This document shows positions 36,731-46,352 of a stretch of DNA of 64,000 bases, one piece after another. The stretch spans positions 248,001-312,000 of the forward strand of contig NZ_WQNI01000002.1 in assembly GCF_010993735.1 (NCBI RefSeq), read 5' to 3'. The position numbers and the translations under genes are program-made. Origin of the DNA: Chelativorans alearensis (lineage in GTDB: Bacteria; Pseudomonadota; Alphaproteobacteria; Rhizobiales; Rhizobiaceae). The notes below the pieces were generated by a model. The model made no database searches and was not told the DNA's origin. It was given only the letters and a program-made list of their open reading frames with translations. Numbering within the stretch: the stretch's first letter is position 1; every line of letters begins with the position of its first letter.

Positions 36731-37594
36731 ATGCAGCAGAGCGCTGGGCGAAGGCTCGTCAAGGCAGCCATGAAGGCGCCTTACTTGGCGCGCGAGGAAG
36801 AGCACGCGCTTGCCGTCCGATGGAAGGAATGCCAGGACCAGAAAGCGCTTCACCGCATGACCATTGCGCATATGCGGCTCGTCATCGCGATGGCAAGCCG
36901 TTTCCGCAATTTCGGCCTGTCGATGAGCGATCTCATCCAGGAAGGGCATGTCGGCCTGCTCGAGGCGGCCGCACGCTTCGACCCGGCGCGTGAGGTGCGC
37001 TTCTCCACCTACGCCACCTGGTGGATCCGCGCCTCCATGCAGGACTATATCCTGCGCAACTGGTCCATCGTACGGGGCGGCACGAGTTCTGCCCAGAAGG
37101 CGCTGTTCTTCAACCTTCGGCGGCTGAGAGCCAAGCTGCAAAAAGCCGGCGGCGCCACGCCGCCCGAGGAGATCTACCGCGAGGTAGCGCTGGCGCTGCG
37201 GGTTTCGGAGGACGACGTGGCGCTGATGGACGCGCGGCTGGCCGGCTCCGATACATCGCTCAACGCGCCGCTGAAAAGTGATAACGATCTCGCCTCCGAA
37301 CGCATCGAGTTCCTGATCTGCGACGACCCATCACCCGACGAACTGGCGCGCGAGACGATCGACGGCGAGCGTCGTGTGCAATGGCTCAACCAGGCGCTGG
37401 AGACACTCAACGGGCGCGAACTGACGATCCTGCGTGAAAGGCGGCTTTCGGAGGAGGGCGCCACGCTGGAGGCGCTGGGCGCCACGCTCGGCATCTCCAA
37501 GGAGCGCGTGCGCCAGATCGAATCGCGCGCCCTGGAAAAGCTGCGCACCGCATTGGTGAAACGGCACCCCGAGATCGCCGCGCAGGCCGGTTGA
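36731..37594 (+). CDS. rpoH2: RNA polymerase sigma factor RpoH (RpoH2 type)
   Basis: 287-aa alternative sigma factor. Region 2 is complete (HMRLVIAMASRFRNFGLSMSDLIQEGHVGLLEAAARFDPAREVRFSTYATWWIRASMQDYILRNWSIV), followed by the RpoH box (QKALFFNLRRLRAKL) and a region 4 helix-turn-helix (TLEALGATLGISKERVRQIESRALEKLR). Lower similarity to classical RpoH1 in the N-terminus and the EcfG-like promoter suggest the RpoH2 class, which in rhizobia acts in oxidative and stationary-phase stress. A repeat element follows the gene. Confidence 0.9.
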   Translation: MQQSAGRRLVKAAMKAPYLAREEEHALAVRWKECQDQKALHRMTIAHMRLVIAMASRFRNFGLSMSDLIQEGHVGLLEAAARFDPAREVRFSTYATWWIRASMQDYILRNWSIVRGGTSSAQKALFFNLRRLRAKLQKAGGATPPEEIYREVALALRVSEDDVALMDARLAGSDTSLNAPLKSDNDLASERIEFLICDDPSPDELARETIDGERRVQWLNQALETLNGRELTILRERRLSEEGATLEALGATLGISKERVRQIESRALEKLRTALVKRHPEIAAQAG

Positions 37595-37619
37595 GACACC
37601 GCGTAGATACAAGAATATG

Positions 37620-37659
37620 GAGCGTCCTTGCGTCGCGTTCGAACGGACGCACGGCGCTC
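37620..37659. repeat. Dispersed palindrome, AGCGTCC family, copy B
   Basis: GAGCGTCCTTGCGTCGCGTT followed by CGAACGGACGCACGGCGCTC, located between the convergent rpoH2 and M48 peptidase genes. Confidence 0.65.
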
Positions 37660-37666
37660 TATCTAC

Positions 37667-39061
37667 CTATCGATCCGTGACGATCTTCACCTTGTCGCCG
37701 ACCGACAGGGCCGAACCGGGGCCGAGCCCGTTGAGCAGGCGGAACAGCTCCAGCTTGCGGTCGACACCCCTCATCCTGTTGGCAAATGTGGCCACGGTGT
37801 CGCCGGCTCCCACCGTCTCCACGCGGATCCTCAGCGGTTTGAGCGCGGCGATCTCCGCCTTGTCCAGCACGCGGAAGCTGTCGGCGATGGTACGCGCCAC
37901 GGCGTCCAGCCGGTTGCTGTCCAGCGGCGCGACGGTCAACAGGCGGTAGACTTGCTCGCCGACGCGGATCACCGTCACGTCGAACTGCCATTCGTTCGTA
38001 TAGGCACGCGCGGTGGCGGCCTCGCGACCGTTGATGCTGGTCTCGCGTATGGAACTCGGGTCCAGCCCGCTCAGCCAGTCGCCCTGCAGGTAGTCCTTCA
38101 GTGTGGTGTCGCGAGAGACCGTTGTGCCGTCGAAGCGGAAGGCAAGGTCGTCCGGGCCCTTGGCCGTCACCTCACCGGTGGAATTGTCGATCACGAATCC
38201 TTCGGGTACCGAAAGGGCGACGCCGAGGGTGGGGTGCAGGAAGTCGCGCCCGCGTACGTAGCCCTCGTCCGGCTTGTCGCCGTACACCATGCCGTCGATG
38301 CCTTGGAGATAGGCCTCACGGTCGCGGGCACCGGTGCCCGGCGCGCCGAACTGCCGTGCATGCTCCTGCGCCAGCTCGATGCGCCGTGGCGTGTTCGGGT
38401 GGCTAGCCAGGAAATCGAGCGAGGATTCTCCGGTGCCGCTGACGTCGCGGAAACTCTGATAGGCGTCCATGGAGCGGAGGAAGCGCGACGCCGCATAGGG
38501 GTCGTAGCCGGCGCGGCCGATGGAGCGGATGCCGATCTTGTCGGCCTCCAGCTCCTGGTTGCGGGAGAACTGGGCGAGCAGCAGCTTGCCGCGCAGGGCG
38601 GCGGCTCGGGCGTTGACGTCAGAGCTCACCACCTCGTCGACCACGCGATTCGTAAGGTTCGCCTCCGCTTCCCTTTTCTGGCGCTCCAGCCCGTGGTTGG
38701 CTGTTACATGCGCCATCTCGTGTGCCAGAACGGCGGCCACCTCGGCTGAATCGCTGGCTAGCGCCAGGAGCCCGCGCGACACGTAAAGATAGCCGCCGGG
38801 AAGCGCGAAAGCATTGATATTGGGCGAGTCCAGAATGGCGATGCGGTAGGCCTGGGAGGGGTTGTCCGGGTCCAGCGTCAGCTTGCCCACCACCCGCGCA
38901 AGTGTGCGCTCCAGCTTGGGGTCGGAATACTCACCGCCGTAGGTCTGCAGGATCTTCGGGTGCTGCCGGCGGGCGATGTTGGCCAGCCGGTCGCCGCGTG
39001 TCACCGTGTCGACGGTGATCGGATTGGAGGAAGGAACGAAGCCTGCCTCGGTGAACTCCAT
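37667..39061 (-). CDS. M48 family metalloprotease with C-terminal LysM-like domain, probable lipoprotein
   Basis: Zn peptidase of 464 aa from the ATG. The active site is HEMAHVTANHGLE (HExxH) with the distal Glu in NQELEADKIG. The TPR-free middle is followed by a C-terminal segment (VGAGDTVATFANRMRG... LSVGDKVKI) that looks like LysM, implying periplasmic/peptidoglycan location. The ATG at 39061 leaves no export signal, but the same frame upstream encodes RALFAGLLTAGLGGC, a lipoprotein signal and lipobox, reachable from a CTG at 39172 with AAAGGA before it. I keep the ATG coordinate but think the true start is upstream. Confidence 0.85.
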   Translation of the reverse strand: MEFTEAGFVPSSNPITVDTVTRGDRLANIARRQHPKILQTYGGEYSDPKLERTLARVVGKLTLDPDNPSQAYRIAILDSPNINAFALPGGYLYVSRGLLALASDSAEVAAVLAHEMAHVTANHGLERQKREAEANLTNRVVDEVVSSDVNARAAALRGKLLLAQFSRNQELEADKIGIRSIGRAGYDPYAASRFLRSMDAYQSFRDVSGTGESSLDFLASHPNTPRRIELAQEHARQFGAPGTGARDREAYLQGIDGMVYGDKPDEGYVRGRDFLHPTLGVALSVPEGFVIDNSTGEVTAKGPDDLAFRFDGTTVSRDTTLKDYLQGDWLSGLDPSSIRETSINGREAATARAYTNEWQFDVTVIRVGEQVYRLLTVAPLDSNRLDAVARTIADSFRVLDKAEIAALKPLRIRVETVGAGDTVATFANRMRGVDRKLELFRLLNGLGPGSALSVGDKVKIVTDR

Positions 39062-39321
39062 CGCCTGGCACCCGCCCAGCCCCGCCGTCAGGAGCCCGGC
39101 AAAAAGTGCCCGGCGCAGGGGGGTGCCCCGCGTGCGGCCCGTCGCCGTTCTCGTTATCTTCCGGTGAAGCAGCGCAATATCCTTTCGACAGCTCGTTCGG
39201 CGGTGTGCCGCCTCCTTGCGGACCTAGCCACAGTCTTCCGTCGAAGACAAGAATCAGCACGTAGGGGGTTTCGCCTGTGACGGTAAATAATGGCAAATTC
39301 GGGCTGGGCAATGGCTTCCGC

Positions 39322-40071
39322 CTATTGCGGCGCCTTTCGTGTGCCCAGATAGCGGTCAAAGGCCGCCGGTCCTCTTCTGCCTGAAAGGAAATCCATCGTC
39401 GCCCCCACACCGGCGATGGCGCCGTTTTCCAAGAAGACCAGCGTCTTCGACAGGCGCTCGGCGTCGCGCGGGTCGTGGGTGGCCATGAGGATCGTCATCG
39501 CCTGCTCGCGGTGGAGCGCGGCGATCAGGTCCAGCATCTCGTCGCGCAGCGCCGGGCCCAGCGAGGCGAAGGGCTCGTCGAGCAAAAGCACCGGCCGCTC
39601 GCGTACCAGCACCCGCGCCAGCGCCACGCGCTGCCGCTCACCGCCGGAAAGCGCATGCGGCAGCCGCTCTTCCTTGCCGGCAAGCCCGGTGCGGGCGAGC
39701 GCGTCCGTGACCGCCATCTGGTCGACACTGGAAAGGCGCAAGCCCGCCGAGCGGCCGAGCCCGACATTCTGCGCCACGGTGAGGTGGGCGAAGAGGTTGT
39801 TTTCCTGGAACACCATCGAGACCGGGCGCCGGTGCGGCGGCAGGTGGGTCACGTCTTCGCCGCCGATCAGCACTCGGCCGGCATCGGGCGCCTCGAACCC
39901 GGCGATCAGGTTCAAAAGCGTCGACTTGCCGGAACCGCTCGGCCCCATCAGCGCCACGATGTCCGAGGCACCGATCTTGAGGTCGAAGCGCATCGCCGCC
40001 CCGCCGGAATAGGCGAAGCGCAGGCCCTCCAGCCGGATGGCGGCGCCGCCGGGATCGTCATGCCGCGTCAT
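39322..40071 (-). CDS. thiQ: Thiamine ABC transporter ATP-binding protein
   Basis: 249-aa importer ATPase: Walker [11 protein letters not shown]-loop [13 protein letters not shown], signature [11 protein letters not shown], Walker [13 protein letters not shown]-loop ATHDPRDA. It is the third gene of thiBPQ, with its ATG overlapping the thiP stop by 4 nt, and lies downstream of a TPP riboswitch. It supplies energy for uptake of thiamine/TPP from ThiB. The 260-bp gap to the M48 gene holds the upstream coding extension of that gene. Confidence 0.94.
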   Translation of the reverse strand: MTRHDDPGGAAIRLEGLRFAYSGGAAMRFDLKIGASDIVALMGPSGSGKSTLLNLIAGFEAPDAGRVLIGGEDVTHLPPHRRPVSMVFQENNLFAHLTVAQNVGLGRSAGLRLSSVDQMAVTDALARTGLAGKEERLPHALSGGERQRVALARVLVRERPVLLLDEPFASLGPALRDEMLDLIAALHREQAMTILMATHDPRDAERLSKTLVFLENGAIAGVGATMDFLSGRRGPAAFDRYLGTRKAPQ

Positions 40072-41684
40072 CCCCTTCCCTTACCCCAGCGCGTGGCGGC
40101 GAACATCAGCCCCAGGCATAAAAGCCCCAGGAAAAGTGCGATGCCGGCGGCATCCGCGGTGCGGTAGCTGCCCATGCGCTGCAACAGCAGATAAGGCAGC
40201 GTCTGCACCCGGTCGCTGCCGAACAGCGCGATGACGCCGAGGTCTCCGAGCGACAGCGCCATGGCGAAGGCGAAGGCAGTTGCGGCCGGCTTCCTGAGCG
40301 CCGGCCAGTCGACGAGGCGAAGCCGGTTCCAGCCGGAAATGCCGAGCGCTGCGCACAGTTTCTCATGCCGTGCGCTCGCCGCGTCGTAGGCGGGCCGCAC
40401 GGCGCGCATGGCAAAGGGCATCGCCATGACGGCGTTCACCGTCACCACCATCACCGGCGCGAAGGCGAAGACGTCGCCGAAATGCCGCAGCAGGACGAAC
40501 CAGCCGGCACCGATGACGATCGGCGGCACGATCAGCACCATCGCCGCGCCGGTGTCGCTCATGCGCTCGAGGAGACCCGGCACCGGGGCCGCGCGGGCAA
40601 GCTCCAGCGCGCGGCGCGCCATCACCAGCGATAGGGACAGAAGCAGGCACAGAAGGGCGGCGAGGGCGGAAAGCACGAGGCTCGTCGCCGTCGCCGATAG
40701 CACGGCGTTCTCGCCGGCGAGGCGCCCGAGGTCGGCCTGCAACCCGGCAATCACCGTCGCCGCCATCGGCCCCGCCACGAAGGCGAGCGCCAGGAGGATG
40801 ATGGCGGCGTTGAAGCCTTTTTCCCCGCGTCCGGGAAACAGCGCCCGGCGCGGCGCCACGGGCAGGCTCGCATCGCCCGTCATGGCGGCGCCCAGGCGGG
40901 CCAGCGCCAGCACGATCGCCCCCGTCAGCGCCACCTGCACCAGCGTCAGCGCAATGGCCCGCGCAGGGTCGAAATCGAAGCGCAGCGCCTGGTAGATCGC
41001 CACTTCGAGCGTCGTCGCCCGCGGCCCGCCGCCAAGCGTCAGAACGATGGTGAAGGAGGTGGCGCACAGCATGAAGACGAGCCCCGCCACGCCGGGAAGG
41101 GCAGCGCGCAGGACCGGCCACTCTATGAAGCGGAAGGAGGAAAAAGCGCCCATACCGAGCTGTGCGGAAAGCCGCCACTGGTCCGCCGGCACGTTTTCAA
41201 GCGCGGCCAGGAAGAGGCGCGCGGCAAGAGGCAGATTGAAGAAGACATGGGCGACCAGAATGCCGGAAAGCCCGTAGATGCCCGGCCAGCGCTCTTCCGA
41301 CAGAGCGGAGAACAGCGGTGCGAAATAGCCGGCCCGCCCGTAGAGCGCCAAAACGCCGAGGGCGGCGACGATGGCCGGCAGTGCCAGCGGCACGGCGAAA
41401 AGCTGCAGGATGAGGCCGCGCCCGAAGAAGCGCGGGTGGCGTGCCAGCGCCCGCGCCACGAGGATCGCCGGGGCAACCGAAAGCAGCGTCGAGAGTGCCG
41501 CCTGCCACAGCGTGAAGCGGGCCACCCGTACGAGATAAGGATCGAAGGCCGAAAGCGCGCTCCGCCAAGCCGTCAGCGCTTCCTGCCCGAGCCCGAAAAA
41601 GGCCCCTCCGATGAGAAGGCCGATCACCGCCAGCGCCAGCACGCCGGCGGCAACGCGGCCCTGTCCCTGTCGCCGTGCCGTCAC
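40068..41684 (-). CDS. thiP: Thiamine/thiamine pyrophosphate ABC transporter permease
   Basis: About 538-aa permease with two consecutive BPD_transp_1 halves and roughly 12 membrane helices, the ThiP/FbpB architecture. The EAA-like coupling loops are visible twice ([18 protein letters not shown] and [24 protein letters not shown]). I chose the GTG at 41684 because it overlaps the thiB stop as GTGA, matching the 4-nt overlap with thiQ; a GTG at 41705 would add seven residues. It translocates thiamine from the ThiB binding protein. Confidence 0.9.
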   Translation of the reverse strand: MTARRQGQGRVAAGVLALAVIGLLIGGAFFGLGQEALTAWRSALSAFDPYLVRVARFTLWQAALSTLLSVAPAILVARALARHPRFFGRGLILQLFAVPLALPAIVAALGVLALYGRAGYFAPLFSALSEERWPGIYGLSGILVAHVFFNLPLAARLFLAALENVPADQWRLSAQLGMGAFSSFRFIEWPVLRAALPGVAGLVFMLCATSFTIVLTLGGGPRATTLEVAIYQALRFDFDPARAIALTLVQVALTGAIVLALARLGAAMTGDASLPVAPRRALFPGRGEKGFNAAIILLALAFVAGPMAATVIAGLQADLGRLAGENAVLSATATSLVLSALAALLCLLLSLSLVMARRALELARAAPVPGLLERMSDTGAAMVLIVPPIVIGAGWFVLLRHFGDVFAFAPVMVVTVNAVMAMPFAMRAVRPAYDAASARHEKLCAALGISGWNRLRLVDWPALRKPAATAFAFAMALSLGDLGVIALFGSDRVQTLPYLLLQRMGSYRTADAAGIALFLGLLCLGLMFAATRWGKGRG

Positions 41685-42682
41685 CGGCTCATCACGGACA
41701 GCCACTCATCGACCCAGGCCTTGCGGTTTTCCGCCACCTCTTGCGGGGAGAAGAGCAGCGTCTCGGCCGGCTCCACCAGTTCATCGAAGGCCGGGTTCAA
41801 CGGCTTGGAGGTCTCTCCCACCGGGAACATCCAGTTGGTCTCGGGAATGGCGTCCTGGAAGCCGGGGCCGGTCATGAAGGTGAGGAATTCTTCGGCAAGC
41901 GGATTGTCCGCTCCCTTCACCGTCTTCGCCGCTACCTCCACTTGCAGATAGTGCCCCTCCTCGAAGGCCGCGGCCGCATAGCGTTGGGTCCCCTCGGCGA
42001 TCCGGTGATAGGCGGGCGAGGTGGTGTAGGACAGCACCATCGGCACCTCGCCGCCGGTGAACAGCCCGTAGGATTCGCTCCAGCCCGGCGTCACCGTCAG
42101 TACCTTGTCCTTCAGCTTCGCCCAGGCGTCGGCCGCCTCGTTCCCATACACCGCTTTTACCCACAAGAGCAGGCCGAGCCCCGGCGTGGAGGTGCGCGGG
42201 TCCTGGATGGCGATCTTCAGGTCGTCGTCCGCCTCCACCAGCGCCTTCAGGCTCTGCGGCGGGCTGTCGAGGGCTTCCGTGTCGTAGACGAAGGCGAAAT
42301 AGCCATAGTCGTAAGGCACGAAGACGTCGTCGGAAAAGCCGTCCGGCACCTCGACCCTGGAAAGATCGATGTCGTGCGGTGCGAACAGCCCCGTCTCCTT
42401 CGCCTCATGGGTCAGATTGGTGTCGAGCCCGAGCACGATATCGGCCTGCGTGTCCGCGCCTTCGAGCCGCACCCGGTTGAGCAACGCCACTCCGTCGGCC
42501 ACCGAAACGAACGCGAGGTCGCAGCCGCATACCGCCTCGAACGCCTTCTCCACCACCGGGCCGGGGCCCCAGTCGGCGGTGAAGCTTTCATAGGTGTAGA
42601 CGGTGAGCTTTTCCTGGGATCGCGCGCCGCCAGCGGCAACCAGGCCCAATGCGCATATCGCGCTTGCAACAATCCAGCGCAT
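41681..42682 (-). CDS. thiB: Thiamine ABC transporter substrate-binding protein
   Basis: 333-aa periplasmic protein with a signal peptide ([22 protein letters not shown]). Mature sequence features of TbpA/ThiB include [54 protein letters not shown], and the ligand region [14 protein letters not shown]. First gene of thiBPQ, with GAGGAGG before the ATG at 42682 and a TPP riboswitch directly upstream. Expression is therefore expected when cellular TPP is low. Confidence 0.95.
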   Translation of the reverse strand: MRWIVASAICALGLVAAGGARSQEKLTVYTYESFTADWGPGPVVEKAFEAVCGCDLAFVSVADGVALLNRVRLEGADTQADIVLGLDTNLTHEAKETGLFAPHDIDLSRVEVPDGFSDDVFVPYDYGYFAFVYDTEALDSPPQSLKALVEADDDLKIAIQDPRTSTPGLGLLLWVKAVYGNEAADAWAKLKDKVLTVTPGWSESYGLFTGGEVPMVLSYTTSPAYHRIAEGTQRYAAAAFEEGHYLQVEVAAKTVKGADNPLAEEFLTFMTGPGFQDAIPETNWMFPVGETSKPLNPAFDELVEPAETLLFSPQEVAENRKAWVDEWLSVMSR

Positions 42683-42735
42683 CAGCGCCTCCTCTCTTTC
42701 GTTCCAGGGGAATGAGGCGCCTTGCAATCGCAGCG

Positions 42736-42822
42736 TCTAATCCCTCCGCCGGTGCAAACCGGATCAGGTTCAGCGGGTTGGCACATGCCTCTCAGCCGGT
42801 CGGCAGCCGGCACCCCGTTAGA
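42736..42822 (-). ncRNA. TPP riboswitch (THI element)
   Basis: Read on the minus strand: GGGGTGCCGGC, then GGCTGAGAGG, then GCTGAACCTGATCCGGTTTG, then ACCGGCGGAGGGA. These are the conserved TPP-sensing helices, including the CTGAGA and ACCTGAT-CCGG cores in the right order and spacing. It lies 54 nt upstream of the thiB start codon. Confidence 0.96.
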
Positions 42823-42911
42823 GCGAACGGGAAGATAGAGCGGGGTGGTGTGGAGCGCAAGTGGACACGCCGCTTCCGCTTCCCCCGCCCGCCGTGCTAA
42901 TGCCCGCGTCC

Positions 42912-43559
42912 ATGAGCCGATTTGCCATCCTGCTTGGCGGCGAGCTTCGCCGCACGCCTGAACTCGACGCCCAGATTGCCGGGGCTCGCGTCATCGCCGC
43001 CGATTCCGGCATGCGCCATGCCGAGACGCTTCGTATCACCCCGGAACTGTGGACGGGAGATTTCGATTCGGTATCCGACGGGCTGAGCGAGGCGTTCGCG
43101 CACGTGCCGCGCGAGGTCCACCCTAGAGACAAGGACAAGACGGACGGCGACATCGCCATCGAGGCGGCGCTCGGCCTCGGCGCCACCTCGCTGGTGCTCG
43201 TCGGCGCCTTCGGCGGGGCACGCCCCGACCACGGCTACCTGCACCTTACCCAAGCGGTGCGGCTTGCCGAGGCTGGCGTGCCGACACTACTCACCAGCGG
43301 CGCGCAGGAAGGGCAGCCGCTCACCACCGGCCACCGTCACAGTTTCGACTATGCCGAGGGAACGCTGTTCAGCATTCTCGCGTTCACCGCGCTTTCGGGC
43401 CTCACCGTCGAGGGGGCGAAATGGCCGCTCGACGCGGTGGGGGTTCCCTTCGGCTCCTCACTGACGCTCTCAAACGAGGTGCACGGCCAGCTTGCCGTCA
43501 CGCTGCGCAAGGGCCGGGCGCTGATCATCGTTCATCTCCACGGGCCGGAAAAGGGCTGA
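42912..43559 (+). CDS. thiN: Thiamine pyrophosphokinase
   Basis: 215-aa kinase making TPP from thiamine and ATP, the step needed to use thiamine imported by ThiBPQ. It has the family motifs AADSGMRHA, WTGDFDSVS, DKDKTDGDIAIEAA, GAFGGARPDHGYLHL and the C-terminal GVPFGSSLTLSNEV. I chose the ATG at 42912 (MSRFAIL); an ATG at 42900 is possible. It is divergent from the riboswitch-controlled operon and not itself under the riboswitch. The ABC-F gene starts one base after its stop. Confidence 0.93.
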   Translation: MSRFAILLGGELRRTPELDAQIAGARVIAADSGMRHAETLRITPELWTGDFDSVSDGLSEAFAHVPREVHPRDKDKTDGDIAIEAALGLGATSLVLVGAFGGARPDHGYLHLTQAVRLAEAGVPTLLTSGAQEGQPLTTGHRHSFDYAEGTLFSILAFTALSGLTVEGAKWPLDAVGVPFGSSLTLSNEVHGQLAVTLRKGRALIIVHLHGPEKG

Positions 43560-43560
43560 C

Positions 43561-45372
43561 ATGGCGCCGCCGCTTCTGAAGCTCGATGATATCCACCTCA
43601 CATTCGGCGGCACGCCGCTGCTTGCCGGCGCCTCGCTGATGGTGGGGCCGGGCGAGCGCATCGCCCTTGTCGGGCGTAACGGCTCGGGCAAATCCACTCT
43701 CTTGAAGATCGCGGCCGACCTCGTGGAGGCGCAATCGGGCGAGGTGTTCCGGCAGCCAACGGCCACCATGCGCTATCTGCCGCAGGCGCCGGACTGGCAG
43801 GGCTTTTCCACCGTTCGCGCTTATGTCGAGGCGGGGCTGGGGCCGGCCGACGATATAAACCGCGTGGCGCTGGTGCTGGGCAAGCTGGGGCTGACGGGGG
43901 AGGAGGAGCCGGCTTCGCTCTCCGGCGGCGAGGCGCGGCGGGCCGCACTCGCCAAGGTTCTCGCACCGCAGCCTGACCTGTTACTTCTCGATGAGCCGAC
44001 GAACCACCTCGACCTCGCCACCATCGAATGGCTGGAGGAAGAGCTTTCCCGCTCCTCTTCGGCGCTGGTCATGATCTCCCACGACCGCCGCTTCCTGGAG
44101 CGCGTCAGCCGCGCCACGGTGTGGCTCGACCGCGGCACGACTCGGCGGCTCGACAAGGGCTTCGCCCATTTCGAGGATTGGCGCGACAAGCTCCTGGAGG
44201 AGGAAGAGCGCGACCAGCAGAAGCTCGGCCGGCAGATCGCCCGTGAGGAGCACTGGCTGCGCTACGGGGTGACAGCCCGGCGCAAGCGCAACGTGCGCCG
44301 TCTCTCCGAGCTTCAGGACATGCGCGCCCGCCACCGCTCCCATCGCGGGCCGGAGGGCACCGCAGTCATGACGGCGAGCGATGCTGCGGAATCGGGCAAG
44401 CTCGTCATCGAGGCCAAGGGGATCGAGAAGCGCTTCGGCGACCTCACCGTGGTACGCGACTTCTCCACCCGCATCCTGCGCGGCGACCGGGTGGGTCTCG
44501 TCGGTCCCAACGGGGCGGGCAAGACGACCTTGCTCAAGATGCTGATCGGCGTCACCGCGCCCGATGCTGGCTCGCTGCGTCTCGGCGCCAACCTGGAGGT
44601 CGCTACCCTAGACCAGAACCGCGCCGCCCTCGATCCGAACGAGACGCTGGCCCACTTCCTTACCGACGGGCGCGGCGACAGCGTGGTGGTCAACGGGCAA
44701 GAGCGGCACGTCGTCTCCTACATGCAGGACTTCCTCTTCAAGCCCGAGCAGATGCGCACGCCCGTGCGCGAGCTTTCCGGCGGTGAGAAGGCGCGGCTGG
44801 TGCTGGCGCGGCTCCTTTCCCGACCGGCCAACCTTCTGGTCCTCGACGAGCCCACCAACGACCTCGACATGGAGACGCTCGACCTCCTGCAGGAACTGGT
44901 GGAAGGCTTCCCCGGCACCGTCATCCTGGTCAGTCACGACCGCGACTTCCTCGACCGCACCGTCACCACCACCATCGCGCCGGAAGGCGATGGGCGGTGG
45001 ACGGAGTATGCGGGCGGATATTCCGACATGATGGCGCAGCGCAAGGGTGTCGGGCTGGCCGGCCGCAAGGCGCGCCCGCCCGAGCAGGCGGGCAAACCGG
45101 CCGTGCCGCGCCGGGAGCCGAAGCCGGGGACGAAAAAACTGTCCTACAAGCAGAAATTCGCCCTGGAGACCCTGCCTTCGAGGATCGAGGCGCTCGGTGC
45201 AGAGATCGGCGGGCTGGAGGAAAAGCTCGCCGACCCCACGCTCTATGCCCGCAACGCGGCCGCTTTTTCACAGCTCACGAAGGAACTCGATGAAAAGCGG
45301 GGCGAGCGTGAGCGGCTGGAGGAGGAGTGGCTGGAACTCGAGATGCTGCGCGAGGAGATGGAAGGTGGATAA
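43561..45372 (+). CDS. uup: ABC-F family ATPase, Uup-like
   Basis: 603-aa soluble protein with two ABC domains and no membrane segments: Walker A GRNGSGKST and GPNGAGKTT, signatures LSGGEARR and LSGGEKAR, Walker B LLLLDEPTNHLD and LLVLDEPTNDLD. The interdomain P-site linker (about 195-265) is present. A C-terminal coiled coil (SYKQKFALETLPSRIEALGAEIGGLEEKL... LEEEWLELEML) is the Uup feature. Uup-type proteins act on ribosomes or branched DNA. It begins one base after thiN and is probably cotranscribed. Confidence 0.9.
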   Translation: MAPPLLKLDDIHLTFGGTPLLAGASLMVGPGERIALVGRNGSGKSTLLKIAADLVEAQSGEVFRQPTATMRYLPQAPDWQGFSTVRAYVEAGLGPADDINRVALVLGKLGLTGEEEPASLSGGEARRAALAKVLAPQPDLLLLDEPTNHLDLATIEWLEEELSRSSSALVMISHDRRFLERVSRATVWLDRGTTRRLDKGFAHFEDWRDKLLEEEERDQQKLGRQIAREEHWLRYGVTARRKRNVRRLSELQDMRARHRSHRGPEGTAVMTASDAAESGKLVIEAKGIEKRFGDLTVVRDFSTRILRGDRVGLVGPNGAGKTTLLKMLIGVTAPDAGSLRLGANLEVATLDQNRAALDPNETLAHFLTDGRGDSVVVNGQERHVVSYMQDFLFKPEQMRTPVRELSGGEKARLVLARLLSRPANLLVLDEPTNDLDMETLDLLQELVEGFPGTVILVSHDRDFLDRTVTTTIAPEGDGRWTEYAGGYSDMMAQRKGVGLAGRKARPPEQAGKPAVPRREPKPGTKKLSYKQKFALETLPSRIEALGAEIGGLEEKLADPTLYARNAAAFSQLTKELDEKRGERERLEEEWLELEMLREEMEGG

Positions 45373-45434
45373 AGACAGGCTTTCTGCCGGAGCCGCCTGT
45401 GCTATCTTGCCCGCCTCCAGCCGCAGTGTGTCTC

Positions 45435-46259
45435 ATGCCCACCGCCGTCGTCAGATCGACCATCTCGCTGTCTATCGCGCTTTCGCTCTTCCTCGCGGCA
45501 AGTGCCCGCGCACAGGAGCCGGATCGGCTCTACAGTGCTGCGACCATCATCACCGGCACGCTGGCAGCGGAGAGACAGCGCGGCTTTGCAGCCTGCCTGG
45601 AAGAGGTGCTGGCAAAAGTCTCCGGCGACACCAGCCTTGCCGGCTCACCCGAGGCGGCGGAACTTGGCAAGCGGGCGGCGGAGTTCGTCGAGACCTATTC
45701 GCTGCGCGACCGCATGGCGGGCATTCCGGTGCACGACGAGCAGGGGACGCGTGAGCGGCCGCACGTCCTCGAGGTGGACTTTTCGCCGGCAAAGATCGAT
45801 GAGGCGCTCGACGCGCTGGGCCGCGCGCCATGGACGGAGCGGCCGGTCATCACACTTCTCATCGGTATCGACAACGGCGCGCGGCGGTTCGTGCTGGCGC
45901 GTGATTCCGCCCGTGGCACCGGCCAGCGGGAGGCGCTTTCGGAGATTGCAGGGCGCCTCGGGCTGAAGGCAAAGCTGCCGGGCGAGGCGATGCTTGCGGC
46001 AGTGCCGATCGACCACGCATCATTGGGCGCGACGAGGATCGACGGGCTGGAGACCGTGCGCGAAGCGCTCGGCGGCGAGGTCGTTTTGAGCGGGATGCTG
46101 GCGTGGGACGAGACGGCTTTTCGCTGGACATCGACCTGGCAGCTCGTCTCGGAGAACGGGGCGGAAGCGTGGGAGGCCACCGGCGTTTCCTTCGATGCCG
46201 TCTTCCGGGAGGCATTGGCCGGGGCGATGCGGATCCTGTCGAGCGAGAGCCGGAGATAG
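45435..46259 (+). CDS. DUF2066-containing exported protein
   Basis: 274-aa protein with a signal peptide (STISLSIALSLFLAASARAQE, cleaved about residue 27). The mature part starts DRLYSAATIITGTLAAERQRGFAACLEEVLAKVSGD, the pattern of DUF2066 proteins, and contains a later WQLVSENGAEAWEATGVSFD segment. Function is unknown. It is 62 bp after uup, so possibly the same transcript. I chose the ATG at 45435, which begins the signal peptide; the longer frame overlaps uup. Confidence 0.82.
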   Translation: MPTAVVRSTISLSIALSLFLAASARAQEPDRLYSAATIITGTLAAERQRGFAACLEEVLAKVSGDTSLAGSPEAAELGKRAAEFVETYSLRDRMAGIPVHDEQGTRERPHVLEVDFSPAKIDEALDALGRAPWTERPVITLLIGIDNGARRFVLARDSARGTGQREALSEIAGRLGLKAKLPGEAMLAAVPIDHASLGATRIDGLETVREALGGEVVLSGMLAWDETAFRWTSTWQLVSENGAEAWEATGVSFDAVFREALAGAMRILSSESRR

Positions 46260-46268
46260 CAAGGCACT

Positions 46269-46351
46269 CTTCACCCGATGCTAACCCCAAGGGGTGACAG
46301 TGCCTGCCTGACGGCGGGGCCATCGCCCCTGAGATTTAGCCTCGGGTGAAG
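46269..46351. other. Long inverted repeat directly before xerC
   Basis: Arms CTTCACCCGATGCTAA (46269-46284) and TTAGCCTCGGGTGAAG (46336-46351) pair at 15 of 16 positions. The 51-nt interior has further G/C-rich pairing. The right arm includes the likely xerC ribosome-binding region (GGGTGAAG) and ends one base before its ATG. Confidence 0.7.
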
Positions 46352-46352
46352 A

